Part shown: piece after piece, positions 50,545 to 59,848 of the stretch | Position numbering within the stretch: position 1 is the first letter of the stretch | Layout of the letters: each line of letters begins with the position of its first letter | From: Streptomyces dioscori | GTDB taxonomy: Bacteria; Actinomycetota; Actinomycetes; Streptomycetales; Streptomycetaceae | Reading direction: 5' to 3' | Assembly (NCBI RefSeq): GCF_003024195.1 | Contig: NZ_KZ679039.1 | Coordinates: forward strand, 224,187 to 288,186 | Length of the DNA stretch: 64,000 nt | Made by a program: the position numbers and the translations under genes | Notes under the pieces: generated by a model | Databases searched by the model: none | Seen by the model: only the letters and a program-made list of their open reading frames with translations | Told to the model about the DNA's origin: nothing

Positions 50545-51744
50545 ATGACCGAACTGCCTCGGATCATCAGCGTCGACGACCATGTGATCGAGCCCGCCCA
50601 CCTCTTCGAGACCTGGCTGCCGAGGAAATACCGGGACCGCGGGCCGAAACCGCTGACGGCCGGGATCGGCGAGCTGGCGTACGTGGCCGGCAAGTACCGG
50701 ATCACCATGGATCCGGACGGGCCGCCGACCGACTGGTGGATCTACGAGGACCTGAAATTCCCGTACAAGCGCAACATCGCCGCCGTCGGGTTCGACCGGG
50801 ACGAGATGACGCTGGAGGGCATCACCCGTGAGGAGATGCGGCCCGGGTGCTGGGATCCGGTCGAGCGGCTCAAGGACATGGACGCCAATCACGTGGAGGG
50901 GAGCCTGTGCTTCCCCACCTTCCCGCGCTTCTGCGGGCAGACCTTCGCCGAGGCGCACGACAAGGAGGTCGCGCTGGCCTGCGTGCGCGCCTACAACGAC
51001 TTCATGGTCGAGGAGTGGTGCGGGGGCAGCGGGGGACGGCTGATCCCGCTGTGCATCATTCCGCTCTGGGACATCGACCTCGCCGTTGCCGAGATCCGGC
51101 GCAATGCGCGGCGGGGGGTGCGGGCTGTGACGTTCTCGGAGATACCGACACATCTGGGGCTGCCGTCCATCCACTCCGGGTACTGGGACCCGTTCTTCGC
51201 GGTCTGCCAGGAGACCGGCACGGTCGTCAACATGCACATCGGCAGCAGCAGTCAGATGCCCGCCGCGTCACCGGACGCCCCGCCTGCTGTTCAGGCGTCC
51301 CTGAGCTTCAACAACGCCATGGCCTCGATGATGGATTTCCTGTTCAGCGGGGTGCTCGTGAAGTTCCCCCGACTCAAACTCGCCTACAGCGAAGGGCAGA
51401 TGGGGTGGATCCCGTACGCGCTGGAGCGTGCCGATGACGTGTGGGAGGAGCACCGGGCCTGGGGCGGGGTGCGGGATCTGATTCCCGAGCCGCCTTCTAC
51501 TTACTATTACCGGCAGATCTTCTGCTGCTTCTTCCGTGACAAGCACGGGGTCGCCTCGCTGGACGTGGTGGGGCGGGACAACGCCACCTTCGAGACCGAC
51601 TATCCGCACGTCGACTCGACCTTCCCGCACACCAAGGAAGTCGCCCTCGACCATGTGAAGGGCCTCGACGACGAGACCGTCTACAAGCTGATGCGCGGCA
51701 ACGCCATCCGCATGCTGGGCCTCGACCTGGACCGCGACAGGTAA
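50545..51744 (+). CDS. Amidohydrolase family protein (AMDH/ACMSD-like)
   Basis: A 399-residue TIM-barrel hydrolase of the amidohydrolase-2 type. ISVDDHVIEPAHLF at the N-terminus, a histidine-containing MHIGSSS, and ETDYPHVDSTFPHT near the C-terminus fit the metal-binding framework. Related proteins cleave or decarboxylate ring-derived acids. It opens a three-gene operon with two acyl-CoA dehydrogenases (TAATG overlap with the next gene). ATG 50545 has GGAGAGGG before it. Confidence 0.9.
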   Translation: MTELPRIISVDDHVIEPAHLFETWLPRKYRDRGPKPLTAGIGELAYVAGKYRITMDPDGPPTDWWIYEDLKFPYKRNIAAVGFDRDEMTLEGITREEMRPGCWDPVERLKDMDANHVEGSLCFPTFPRFCGQTFAEAHDKEVALACVRAYNDFMVEEWCGGSGGRLIPLCIIPLWDIDLAVAEIRRNARRGVRAVTFSEIPTHLGLPSIHSGYWDPFFAVCQETGTVVNMHIGSSSQMPAASPDAPPAVQASLSFNNAMASMMDFLFSGVLVKFPRLKLAYSEGQMGWIPYALERADDVWEEHRAWGGVRDLIPEPPSTYYYRQIFCCFFRDKHGVASLDVVGRDNATFETDYPHVDSTFPHTKEVALDHVKGLDDETVYKLMRGNAIRMLGLDLDRDR

Positions 51745-52898
51745 TGGATCTCTCGTACTCCGCCGAGGACGAGGAGTTCCGGGCGCGGCTGCGGAAGTGG
51801 CTGGGCGAGGTGCTTCCGGGGCTGCCGGCCAAGCCCTCGGCCGACGACTGGCCGGGCCGGCGCGCGTACGACCTCGGGTGGCAGCGGCTGCTGTACGACG
51901 CCGGGTACGCGGGGTTGCACTGGTCGGTTGATGCGGGGGGGCGTGGTGCCACGCCGACCCGCCATCTGATCTTTTTGGAGGAGACCGAGAAGGCGGGCGC
52001 GCCCTACGTAGGGGCTAATTTCGTCGGGCTGCTGCATGCCGGGCCGACCATCGCCGCCGAGGGGAGCGCCCGGCAGCGGGCGCGGTGGCTGCCGCCCGTG
52101 CTGCGGGGCGAGGAGGTGTGGTGCCAGGGGTTCAGCGAGCCGGACGCCGGGTCCGACCTGGCGTCGCTGCGCACGCGCGCGTGGCGGGACGGCGACGACT
52201 ACGTGGTCAGCGGCTCCAAGATCTGGACCTCGCACGCCGAAGTCGCCGACTGGTGCGAGCTGTTGGTGCGGACCGATGCACAGGCGCCGAAGCACCGGGG
52301 GATCACTTGGCTGGCGATGCCGATGGACGCGCCCGGCATCACCGTGCGGCCGCTTCGTACGCTCGCCGGGTCCGCGGAGTTCGCGGAGGTCTTCCTCGAC
52401 GAGGTGCGGGTGCCCGTCGCCAACCGGGTCGGTGAGGAGAACGACGGCTGGCGCGTGACCATGGTGACCCTGTCCTTCGAACGCGGCACCGCCTTCGTGG
52501 GCGAGGTGGTCGCCTGCCGGCGGGTGCTCGGCGAACTGGCGCGGGAGGCCCGGAAGAACGGCCGGTGGGACGATGTGCCGTTGCGCCGTCGGCTCGGCCG
52601 GCTCAACGCCGAGTTCCGGGCCCTGTGGCGGCTCACGCAGTGGAACGTGAGCGAGTCCGAGCGCGGCGGTGGGGTGCCGGGTGTGGGCGGCTCCGTCTTC
52701 AAGCTGCGGTACTCGCAGGCGCGGCAGGAGCTGTACGACGCGGCGGCCGAGGTGCTGGGCCCCGAGGCGCTCGATCTGGGCCGGGAGTGGACGGTCGACC
52801 GGCTGTCGTCACTCTCGTACACCATCGCGGCCGGGACCTCGCAGATCCAGCGGAACATCGTGGCCGAGCGCATCCTGGGCCTCCCGAAGGGACGGTGA
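51744..52898 (+). CDS. Acyl-CoA dehydrogenase, large subunit-type
   Basis: A 384-residue acyl-CoA dehydrogenase with LHWSVDAGGRGA and GFSEPDAGSDLASL near the FAD site, WCELLVRTDAQAPKHRG and SYTIAAGTSQIQRNIVAERILGL at the C-terminus. It overlaps the amidohydrolase stop (TAATG) and is followed three bases later by a shorter acyl-CoA dehydrogenase. Such tandem pairs form alpha2beta2 enzymes in actinobacterial cholesterol and related side-chain degradation. It is therefore probably one subunit of a heterotetramer; the substrate is unknown. Confidence 0.92.
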   Translation: MDLSYSAEDEEFRARLRKWLGEVLPGLPAKPSADDWPGRRAYDLGWQRLLYDAGYAGLHWSVDAGGRGATPTRHLIFLEETEKAGAPYVGANFVGLLHAGPTIAAEGSARQRARWLPPVLRGEEVWCQGFSEPDAGSDLASLRTRAWRDGDDYVVSGSKIWTSHAEVADWCELLVRTDAQAPKHRGITWLAMPMDAPGITVRPLRTLAGSAEFAEVFLDEVRVPVANRVGEENDGWRVTMVTLSFERGTAFVGEVVACRRVLGELAREARKNGRWDDVPLRRRLGRLNAEFRALWRLTQWNVSESERGGGVPGVGGSVFKLRYSQARQELYDAAAEVLGPEALDLGREWTVDRLSSLSYTIAAGTSQIQRNIVAERILGLPKGR

Positions 52899-52901
52899 CC
52901 G

Positions 52902-53819
52902 GTGGACTTCCAACTCACGGATGATCAACGGGCGTTACGGGCCGGGGTGCGCGAGTTGCTGGTGCGGCGGTTCGGGCGGGAGCGGTTGCGGGCCGCCGTG
53001 GGCCCGGGAGGAGGGGGCTCCGCGGGTCGGCGAGCTGTCGGTGGGCTCGATCGGGCGCTCTGGCGTGAGTTGGGCGAGGCCGGGTTCTTCGCGCTGCGGC
53101 TGCCGGAGGAGCGGGGCGGGGTCGGGCTCGGGCTGCCCGAGGCGGTGCTCGCCTTCGAGGAGGCCGGCCGGGCGCTGTTGCCGGGACCGCTCGTGGCCAC
53201 CCACCTCGCGGCCGGTGAGGTGCCCGGCGCGGCCACCGGCACGTGTGTCGTCGCCGCCGTCGACGGCAGCCTCGTCGAATGGCTGGACGAGGCGGACGTC
53301 GTACGGGGAGACGTGGGCGGAGCCGTCGCCCTGCGGTCCGTCGATCCGCTGACGCCCCTGCACCGGGTGCCCCGCGCCGCGCCTCCCGACCCGGTCGCCG
53401 CCCTGCTGACCGCCGCCGAGCAGCTCGGCTCGGCCGCGTGGACCTGTGCGCTGGCCGTGCAACACGCCCGGACCCGTGAGCAGTTCGGGCAGCCGATCGG
53501 GGCCTTCCAGGCGGTGAAACACCTGTGCTCGGAGATGCTGGTGCGGGTGGAAGTGGCCCGTGCGGCGGTGTACGCGGCGGCCGTCACCGGCGATCCGCTG
53601 GACATCGCGGCGGCCCGGCTGCTGGCCGACGAGGCCGCCGAGCGCGGGGCCCGCGACTGCCTCCAGGTGCACGGCGGGATGGGATTCACCTGGGAGTCCG
53701 ATGTCCATCTCCACCTCAAACGGGCCTGGTCGCGGGCCCGTCGCGGGGAGGGCGCCGCGGCGGCCGAGGAGGCGCTCGCGGAGGATCTGCTGACGTCGGC
53801 GGCGCGGTCCGGGGCGTGA
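52902..53819 (+). CDS. Acyl-CoA dehydrogenase, small partner-type
   Basis: A 305-residue acyl-CoA dehydrogenase lacking about 80 residues compared with the usual 380, with ALRLPEERGGVGLGLPEAV, EQFGQPIGAFQAVKH and LQVHGGMGFTWESDVHLHLKRAW. It is shorter than a free-standing enzyme, consistent with the beta subunit of a heterotetrameric enzyme with the gene just upstream. GTG 52902 has GGGACGGTGACC nearby. It ends the operon. Confidence 0.92.
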   Translation: MDFQLTDDQRALRAGVRELLVRRFGRERLRAAVGPGGGGSAGRRAVGGLDRALWRELGEAGFFALRLPEERGGVGLGLPEAVLAFEEAGRALLPGPLVATHLAAGEVPGAATGTCVVAAVDGSLVEWLDEADVVRGDVGGAVALRSVDPLTPLHRVPRAAPPDPVAALLTAAEQLGSAAWTCALAVQHARTREQFGQPIGAFQAVKHLCSEMLVRVEVARAAVYAAAVTGDPLDIAAARLLADEAAERGARDCLQVHGGMGFTWESDVHLHLKRAWSRARRGEGAAAAEEALAEDLLTSAARSGA

Positions 53820-54320
53820 GCCGCCGGGGGCCGGGCGCTTTCGAATGACGCCGATCGTGGCATGCGGGAGAGCGCCGGGAACGGCCCGAGGGGACGGAAG
53901 TCGCGGAACGTGGCATACCGGAATTACCGAGCGTTGATATCGGGTTGTGTCCTACGCGTGACTCGTCACGGCCTGGAGTCGGCGGCCTGCTCCGGTACCT
54001 TGTGTGGGATGCGAGTGGTTCTGAGGCCGGGCCATCACGGTGTTGCCCCTGGGGCAGTCCCGGATCCGGCGATGCGCGCCGCTCGCAGGGCAGGAAGCAG
54101 GACCGTTCCTGCCTGTTCGACTCCCCGTGGCGAGCGTCGCACAGTATGCCGCACGCGTACTCCTTCGCGCTGGAATATGCCCGAAGCGCTTGTTGGGGTG
54201 ACTGAACGTCAACCATGCTGTCTCCTGAGGGAATCACGTTCCGTGAGCCCTTTTCTGACCACGATCGTGGCCCTTGCGAGGCGCGAGGCGATGTGTCCGC
54301 CGGTTCGGATGGTGTGAGCG
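53820..54320. other. Non-coding stretch before the ATPase gene
   Basis: About 500 bases with no supported gene. A GGAAT box at 53920 and GTT at 53944 (19-base gap) resemble the SigR promoter pattern, but evidence is slight. Several long reading frames here lack any family pattern. Confidence 0.4.
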
Positions 54321-54854
54321 GTGCAGGTGCTTCAAGTGCAGCTGGAGATCCGGCCCGACCCCGCGGAGGTGGGGCGAGCCCGGAGGTGGGCGCGTTCGCG
54401 GCTCGCGGGTTCCGGGATAGAGGCCGATGAGCCACTGGCCGAGACGCTGATCCTGCTCGTCTCGGAGCTGGTCACCAACGCCGTGGTGCACACCGGCCGC
54501 CCCGCCGTCCTGCGGCTGTTCGTGCCGGACGCGGCGAGCGCGCCGACAGCCGGTGAGCGGGCCGTGGGAGAGGTCGTCGCGACCGTCCGCCTGGAGGTCG
54601 TCGACGCCAGCACCCGGGCTCCGCGCCCGCGCTGCGCGGACGGCGACGACACCAACGGCCGCGGCCTCGCACTCGTCGACGGCCTCGCCGACCGGTGGGG
54701 CTGGAGCGCCGAGGGCGCCGGGAAGCGCATCTGGTGCGAGGTGGACCGATGTTCGTCGGCGACCACTCTTGTCACGGGATGCGACGCGGCGCCGGTGGTG
54801 TCCTCGGTGGCAGCTCCCGTGGTCTACGGGGATCTGGCGTACGAGGCCGTGTAG
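54321..54854 (+). CDS. ATP-binding anti-sigma-like regulator (HATPase family)
   Basis: A 177-residue GHKL ATPase. The N box is LVSELVTNAVVHTG and the G2 region is TNGRGLALVDGLADRWGW; a C-terminal tail of 40 residues is Ala/Val rich. It resembles the Streptomyces RsbW-like proteins that phosphorylate STAS antagonists or bind sigma factors. It has no adjacent target gene and interrupts two acyl-CoA catabolism modules. GTG 54321 is used. Confidence 0.88.
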   Translation: MQVLQVQLEIRPDPAEVGRARRWARSRLAGSGIEADEPLAETLILLVSELVTNAVVHTGRPAVLRLFVPDAASAPTAGERAVGEVVATVRLEVVDASTRAPRPRCADGDDTNGRGLALVDGLADRWGWSAEGAGKRIWCEVDRCSSATTLVTGCDAAPVVSSVAAPVVYGDLAYEAV

Positions 54855-55342
54855 GCGCCGGCACCCTGCTGGGGCTCGTCACGCGGGAGCGGGCGCTCGG
54901 GCACGGGTGCGCCCGCTGGCGCACGGATGGCACGGAGTCCGGAGTCCGGGCGTCCGGTGATGCCGAGTGCGCCGGGCCGTGCTTCCGTTCGTGCGCGTCA
55001 CAAAAGGCGCTAATGGCATGAATCCCCGAACAGGTGTTGACGGCGCGTGTCCGTTTCGTCACGCTTGTGTTCAGTGATTCGCCGTGAGGGGACGTCGAGG
55101 CCTTCGGTGACGGGAGTCCTCGGCGAGCGCGGATCGCGATTCGGCGTCGGCTCCTGCGGGGCCAGGGGCAGGCGCGCCGGAGAGCCGGATGGCGGCGCGC
55201 GATGCCGCGCCCGGGGTGGGGTGGGGGCACCTCTCGCCCGGGTGCGGTTCGTCCGTGGGGGAGACGCGCCGCCAGCCGGCCCCCGGCGGTCCGGCCCGTG
55301 GTGACCGGGCGGCCGGGTGCCGGGTTCTGGGTTCTGGGTTCT
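54855..55342. other. Non-coding stretch behind the ATPase gene
   Basis: An 8-bp hairpin (GCGGGCGC 54889-54896 with GCGCCCGC 54909-54916) follows the gene and is a plausible terminator. The remainder shows nothing I can support. Confidence 0.45.
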
Positions 55343-56269
55343 TCAGAGGATCGCGACCGGTGCTACGGGGGTTCCCGTGGCGCCGGTGAACGGTTCGGGC
55401 ATCGCCGACAGCAGGAACGTAGAGCCGCCGACTTCTCCACAGGCTGTGGACAACTCTTCGAGATTCCAGTTCTGGCCCTGGAGCATGCCCATTTCCACCA
55501 GGTGGAGGCCGTGGACGGGCAGCCACAAGTCCTCTATCTCGGGAGGAAATATCTCAAAGGTGAGGGTGTCGTTCGCGACCGCCGCGACATCGCGGGCGTG
55601 GAACCACTCCGGGGTGCGCACGGACAGGCCGGGTGAGGGGAAGGCGTACCCCTGCTTGTCGCCCGCGAGGAGCAGCTGGATCTGACCGGTGCGTACGAGG
55701 ACGACGTCGCCCGCGCCGACCTTCGTGCCGCTCAGCTCCTCGGCCGCTTCCAGGTCCTCCGGGGTCACCGCGTGCCCGCTGTCCAGGCGCTCCACGCCGC
55801 GTGCGCGGGCCACGTCCAGCAGGACGCCGCGCGAGACGATGTGCCGGGGCTTGTCGATGCCGTTGAACTCGGCGCCCCCGTGCGCGGTGATCGTGCCGGC
55901 GGGGCGGCCGTTGTAGAGCCGGCCCGAGTGCGAGACATGGCTGAGCGCGTCCCAGTGGGTGGCCGCCTGGAGGCCCATCGTCACGGCGTCGTCGCTGCAC
56001 GCGATCGTGCCGGGGCCGAACAGCTCCTGGTTGATCTGCACCATCGTGTGCAGCGGATCGACCCGGCCCGGGATCATCCCCGTCTGCACGCCGTCCTGAC
56101 GCAGGGGGAGTGCGAGCGGTACGCGGCGGCCGGTGCGGACGCTCGCGGCGGCCTCGCGCACGACCTCGTCGGTGATCAGGTTCAGGGTGCCGATCTCGTC
56201 GTCGGCACCCCAACGCCCCCAGTTGTTCACGCGCTTGGCGATCTCGTGGAACTCGGCCGGCAGTGACAT
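55343..56269 (-). CDS. Cyclase family protein (kynurenine formamidase-like)
   Basis: A 308-residue protein of the cyclase/metal-dependent hydrolase family (PF04199). The motif ATHWDALSHVSHSG carries the HxxxDxxxH pattern of metal ligands; GTLNLIT near the N-terminus, and FHARDVAAVANDTLTFEIFP lie in the family core. Related proteins hydrolyse formamides or cyclic amides. It is divergent from the SDR operon with an operator pair between. ATG 56269. Confidence 0.92.
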   Translation of the reverse strand: MSLPAEFHEIAKRVNNWGRWGADDEIGTLNLITDEVVREAAASVRTGRRVPLALPLRQDGVQTGMIPGRVDPLHTMVQINQELFGPGTIACSDDAVTMGLQAATHWDALSHVSHSGRLYNGRPAGTITAHGGAEFNGIDKPRHIVSRGVLLDVARARGVERLDSGHAVTPEDLEAAEELSGTKVGAGDVVLVRTGQIQLLLAGDKQGYAFPSPGLSVRTPEWFHARDVAAVANDTLTFEIFPPEIEDLWLPVHGLHLVEMGMLQGQNWNLEELSTACGEVGGSTFLLSAMPEPFTGATGTPVAPVAIL

Positions 56270-56298
56270 GAGTACTCCCCGGGGCTTGTCTCCAGGTA

Positions 56299-56348
56299 TC
56301 TGACGGGTCGTAGAATCTGAGCCGTAGCAAATCTAACGGACCGTCAGA
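56299..56348. promoter_or_regulatory. Two operator dyads between cyclase and SDR genes
   Basis: TCTGACGGGTCGTAGAA (56299-56315) and TCTAACGGACCGTCAGA (56332-56348). The second is a near-perfect dyad around a central A. They lie 29 bases before the cyclase start and 22 bases before the SDR start. Confidence 0.65.
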
Positions 56349-56370
56349 AACTGCGGGAAGGGGCCGGGAC

Positions 56371-57279
56371 GTGGGGAACTTCCTGGAAGGCGGGGTCGTC
56401 GCCGTGACCGGGGCGGGCCGGGGCATCGGACGCGCGGTGGCACTGGCCGCCGCGGCCGAGGGCGCACGGGTCGTCGTCAACGACTACGGCGTCTCCATCG
56501 AGGGCTCGGAGCCGAGCAGTACGGTCGCCGACGCCGTCGTCAAGGAGATCGGGGCGGCCGGCGGGGAAGCGGTCGCCGTGGCCGACGACATCTCCACCAT
56601 GGCGGGCGGACAGCGGATCGTCGACACGGCCCTGGAGACGTACGGGCGGCTCGACGGAGTCGTCTGCGTGGCGGGCATCCTGCGCGAGCGGATGCTCTTC
56701 AACATGTCCGAGGACGAATGGGACCCGGTCATCGCCACGCACCTGAAGGGCACGTTCACCGTGTTCCGTGCGGCCTCGGCCGTGATGCGGCGGCAGGGTT
56801 CCGGCACGCTGATCGGGTTCACCAGCGGCAACCACCAGGGGTCCGTCTCGCAGGCCAACTACAGCGCGGCGAAGGGCGGGATCATCTCGCTCGTCCGCAG
56901 CGCGGCGCTCGGGCTCCACAAGTACGGGGTGACGGCCAACGCGGTCGCGCCCGTCGCCCGTACGCGGATGTCCGCGAACGTGCCGATGGAGCTGACGGAG
57001 ATCGGTGAGCCGGAGGATGTGGCCGCGCTCGTGGTGTACCTGCTGTCCGGGCGGGCCCGGGAGGAGGGCATCACCGGGCAGGTGTACACCGTCGCGGGGC
57101 CGAAGATCGCGGTGTGGGCTCAGCCGCGGGAACTCCGTTCCGGGTATGCGGAAGGGGGGTGGACGCCTGAGCGGATTGCTGACTTCTTGCCGGGGGCGGT
57201 GGGGGTGGATCCGATGCCGTTGCTTGCGCGGGTGGGGGATATGGAGCGGGCCGCTCGGGCCGCGAGGGGGGCGACGTAG
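56371..57279 (+). CDS. Short-chain dehydrogenase/reductase
   Basis: A 302-residue NAD(P)-dependent SDR. The cofactor loop is VAVTGAGRGIGRAV, followed by VCVAGILRERMLFNMS; the active-site tyrosine/lysine are in NYSAAKGG, and TSGNHQGS supplies the catalytic serine. The last 70 residues extend beyond the core SDR. Similar proteins act as 3-hydroxyacyl-CoA dehydrogenases. It opens the second catabolic half; GTG 56371. Confidence 0.93.
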   Translation: MGNFLEGGVVAVTGAGRGIGRAVALAAAAEGARVVVNDYGVSIEGSEPSSTVADAVVKEIGAAGGEAVAVADDISTMAGGQRIVDTALETYGRLDGVVCVAGILRERMLFNMSEDEWDPVIATHLKGTFTVFRAASAVMRRQGSGTLIGFTSGNHQGSVSQANYSAAKGGIISLVRSAALGLHKYGVTANAVAPVARTRMSANVPMELTEIGEPEDVAALVVYLLSGRAREEGITGQVYTVAGPKIAVWAQPRELRSGYAEGGWTPERIADFLPGAVGVDPMPLLARVGDMERAARAARGAT

Positions 57280-57322
57280 GGGGGCTGACGTGGGTGGGTG
57301 GGTGCGGGTGCGTTGTGGCTGG

Positions 57323-57452
57323 TCGCGCAGTTCCCCGCGCCCCTAAAGGCACTGGGTGCGGGTCGGCTGTGGTTGGTTGCGCAGTTCCTCGCGCCCCTAA
57401 AGGCACTGGGTGCGGGTCGGCTGTGGTTGGTTGCGCCGTTCCCCGCGCCCCT
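57323..57452 (-). repeat. Dispersed element in a 60-base tandem
   Basis: Three core copies (about 57325, 57380 and 57433) on the minus strand. The first two are followed by CTAAAGGCACTGGGTGCGGGTCGGC, giving a tandem with a period near 54-55 bases. They separate the SDR gene from the next acyl-CoA dehydrogenase gene. Confidence 0.85.
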
Positions 57453-57485
57453 GGGTGGGTCGGGCGGTAGGTGGTGGAGGGGTTC

Positions 57486-58628
57486 ATGGAGTTTGGGGTC
57501 ACCGCGGAGGACGAGGCGTTTCGGGGGGAGGTTCGGCGGTGGCTCGCCGAGCATCTGGGGGGCGCCCGGGATCGCAGAGGCTGGGAGCGGACGCTCGGGG
57601 CCGGTGGGTGGATCGGGATCGGGTGGGGGGTGGAGGGGTACGGGAATCGGGCTGTCGGGTTGGGGCGGCAGGTCGTGTGGGCCGAGGAGTACGCGCGGGC
57701 CCGGGCGCCTGCGCGCAGTGGGCACATCGGGGAGAAGCTGCTGGCTCCCACGCTCATCGCGCACGGGAGCGAGGAGCAGAGGAACCGGTTCCTGCCGCCC
57801 ATCGCCTCCGGGGACGAGCTGTGGTGCCAGGGGTACAGCGAGCCCGGGGCCGGGTCCGATCTCGCCGGGATCCGTACGCAGGCCGTGCGGGAGGCCGACG
57901 GGTACCGGATCAGCGGGCAGAAGATCTGGACCTCGCTGGCGCACGAGGCGGACTGGTGTTTCGTGCTGGCGCGTACGGAGGCGGGGTCGCGGCGGCATCG
58001 CGGGCTGAGCTTTCTGCTCGTACCGATGGACCAGCCCGGGCGGATCGAGGTACGGCCGATCCGGCAGATGACCGGGACCAGCGAGTTCAACGAGGTCTTC
58101 TTCGACGGGGCGCACGCACGCGTCGAACATCTCGTCGGCGGCGAGGGCAACGGCTGGCAGGTCGCCATGAGCCTGCTCGGCTTCGAACGCGGAGTCTCCA
58201 CACTGGCCCAGCAGGTCGGTTTCGCTCAGGAGTTGGCGCAGGTGGTGGAGGCGGCCGTCGCCACGGGGGCGGCCGACGACCCGGTCGTCCGCGACCTGCT
58301 CGTACGCCAGTGGGCCGAGTTGCGCACCATGCGGTGGAACGCCTTGCGCACGCTGGGGAGTTCGGCGGACCGCGGCGCCCCCAGTGTGGCCAAGCTGATG
58401 TGGGGGCGTTGGCATCAGCGGCTCGGTGAACTGGCCATGCGGGTGCGGGGGGCCGGAGCCGCGGTCGGCCCCACGGACTGGTCGGCCGAGACGCCCTACG
58501 AACTGGACGCTCTCCAGCACCTGTTCCTCTTCAGCCGCGCCGACACCGTCTACGGCGGTTCGGACGAGATCCAGCGCACGATCATCGCCGAGCGCGTGCT
58601 CGGCCTTCCCAGGGAAGCGAAGGGCTGA
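57486..58628 (+). CDS. Acyl-CoA dehydrogenase
   Basis: A 380-residue acyl-CoA dehydrogenase: WCQGYSEPGAGSDLAGIRTQ and KIWTSLAHEADWCF (FAD-site region), VEHLVGGEGNGWQVAMSLLGFERG, and VYGGSDEIQRTIIAERVLGL at the C-terminus. ATG 57486 has GGAGGGG before it; an earlier in-frame start at 57471 is not required. It is followed after four bases by a zinc dehydrogenase, so both are co-transcribed. Confidence 0.93.
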   Translation: MEFGVTAEDEAFRGEVRRWLAEHLGGARDRRGWERTLGAGGWIGIGWGVEGYGNRAVGLGRQVVWAEEYARARAPARSGHIGEKLLAPTLIAHGSEEQRNRFLPPIASGDELWCQGYSEPGAGSDLAGIRTQAVREADGYRISGQKIWTSLAHEADWCFVLARTEAGSRRHRGLSFLLVPMDQPGRIEVRPIRQMTGTSEFNEVFFDGAHARVEHLVGGEGNGWQVAMSLLGFERGVSTLAQQVGFAQELAQVVEAAVATGAADDPVVRDLLVRQWAELRTMRWNALRTLGSSADRGAPSVAKLMWGRWHQRLGELAMRVRGAGAAVGPTDWSAETPYELDALQHLFLFSRADTVYGGSDEIQRTIIAERVLGLPREAKG

Positions 58629-58632
58629 GGTC

Positions 58633-59682
58633 ATGAAGGGCGTGGTCTTCGACGGCAAGCAGGCTCAGATGGTGGACGACCTGGAGGTACGGGATCCGGG
58701 GCCCGGGGAAGTGCTCGTCGCGGTCTCGGCGGCGGGGCTGTGCCACAGCGACCTCTCCGTGCTGGACGGGACCATCCCCTTCCCCGTACCCGTGGTACTC
58801 GGACACGAGGGCGCGGGTGTCGTGGCGGAGGTGGGTGCGGGCGTCACGCATGTGGAGCCCGGTGACCATGTCTGCCTGTCCACGCTCGCGAACTGCGGCG
58901 CGTGCGCCGCGTGCGACCGGGGGCGGCCCACCATGTGCCGCAAGGCCATCGGGAGGCCGCAGCGGCCGTTTCTGCGGGACGGGCAGCCGCTGTACCAGTT
59001 CGCGTCCAACTCCGCTTTCGCCGAACGGACGTTGGTGAAGGCCGTGCAGGCCGTACGGATCCCCAAGGACATCCCGATGGCGTCCGCCGCGCTGATCGGA
59101 TGCGGGGTGCTGACCGGAGTCGGAGCCGTCCTGAACCGGGCGCGGGTCGAGCACGGGGACAGCGTGGTCGTCATCGGGACGGGCGGGATCGGGCTCAACG
59201 TGATCCAGGGCGCGCGGATCGCCGGAGCGCTGACCGTGATCGCCGTGGATTCGAATCCGGCGAAGGAGGGGGTGGCCCGGCGGTTCGGGGCCGGGCACTT
59301 CTTCACGTCCGTGGAGGGGGTGCGGGACGTCCTGCCGACGGGGGCGGATCATGTCTTCGAGTGCGTGGGGCGGGTGGAGCTGGTACGGCAGGCCGTCGAT
59401 CTGCTCGACCGGCGAGGGCAGGCGGTGCTGCTGGGCGTGCCGCCCGCTGGCGCCGAGGCGTCCTTCCTCGTCTCGTCCATGTACCTGGACAAGTCGATTC
59501 TGGGGTGCCGGTACGGGTCTTCGCGGCCGCAGCGGGATGTTGCGCTGTATGCGGAGATGTATCGGGAGGGGCGGTTGTTGCTGGATGAGCTGGTGACGGA
59601 GACGTATGGGGTGGACGAGTTCGAGAAGGCGGTCGCTGACGCGCGTCTCGGGCTTGCAGCCCGGGCTGTATTGACGTTCTAG
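58633..59682 (+). CDS. Zinc-dependent alcohol dehydrogenase-like protein
   Basis: A 349-residue MDR-superfamily oxidoreductase. VVLGHEGAGVV carries the catalytic zinc histidine; LCHSDLS the cysteine; ANCGACAACDRGRPTMC the structural-zinc cysteines; VVVIGTGGIGLNVIQGA the NAD(P) site. It resembles class III-type or aryl/terpenoid alcohol dehydrogenases. Substrate is unknown; the operon suggests oxidation of an alcohol intermediate. ATG 58633. Confidence 0.93.
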   Translation: MKGVVFDGKQAQMVDDLEVRDPGPGEVLVAVSAAGLCHSDLSVLDGTIPFPVPVVLGHEGAGVVAEVGAGVTHVEPGDHVCLSTLANCGACAACDRGRPTMCRKAIGRPQRPFLRDGQPLYQFASNSAFAERTLVKAVQAVRIPKDIPMASAALIGCGVLTGVGAVLNRARVEHGDSVVVIGTGGIGLNVIQGARIAGALTVIAVDSNPAKEGVARRFGAGHFFTSVEGVRDVLPTGADHVFECVGRVELVRQAVDLLDRRGQAVLLGVPPAGAEASFLVSSMYLDKSILGCRYGSSRPQRDVALYAEMYREGRLLLDELVTETYGVDEFEKAVADARLGLAARAVLTF

Positions 59683-59706
59683 GAACGTGGGGGCGGGGCT
59701 CAATGA

Positions 59707-59800
59707 TTGCGCAGTTCCCCGCGCCCCTAAAGGCAAAAGATTGCGCCGTTCCCCGCGCCCCTAGGGGGTGGGTACCTAGGGGCGCGGGGAACTGCGCAAT
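59707..59800. repeat. Dispersed element triplet with 26-bp hairpin
   Basis: Two minus-orientation copies (about 59708 and 59743) and one plus-orientation copy (59775-59800). The last two form a 26-base inverted repeat with one mismatch (59740-59765 with 59775-59800), loop nine bases. They separate converging genes. Confidence 0.9.
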
Positions 59801-59848
59801 GGGGGCGAGGGGGCGTAGCCCCCATGCGGGGGCGGAGGTGCGTGGGGG

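Noticed and set aside
53920..53946. SigR-type promoter (GGAAT...GTT)
   Set aside because: Short and degenerate motif in G/C-rich DNA; a 19-base gap is at the limit. Mentioned only as a faint possibility.
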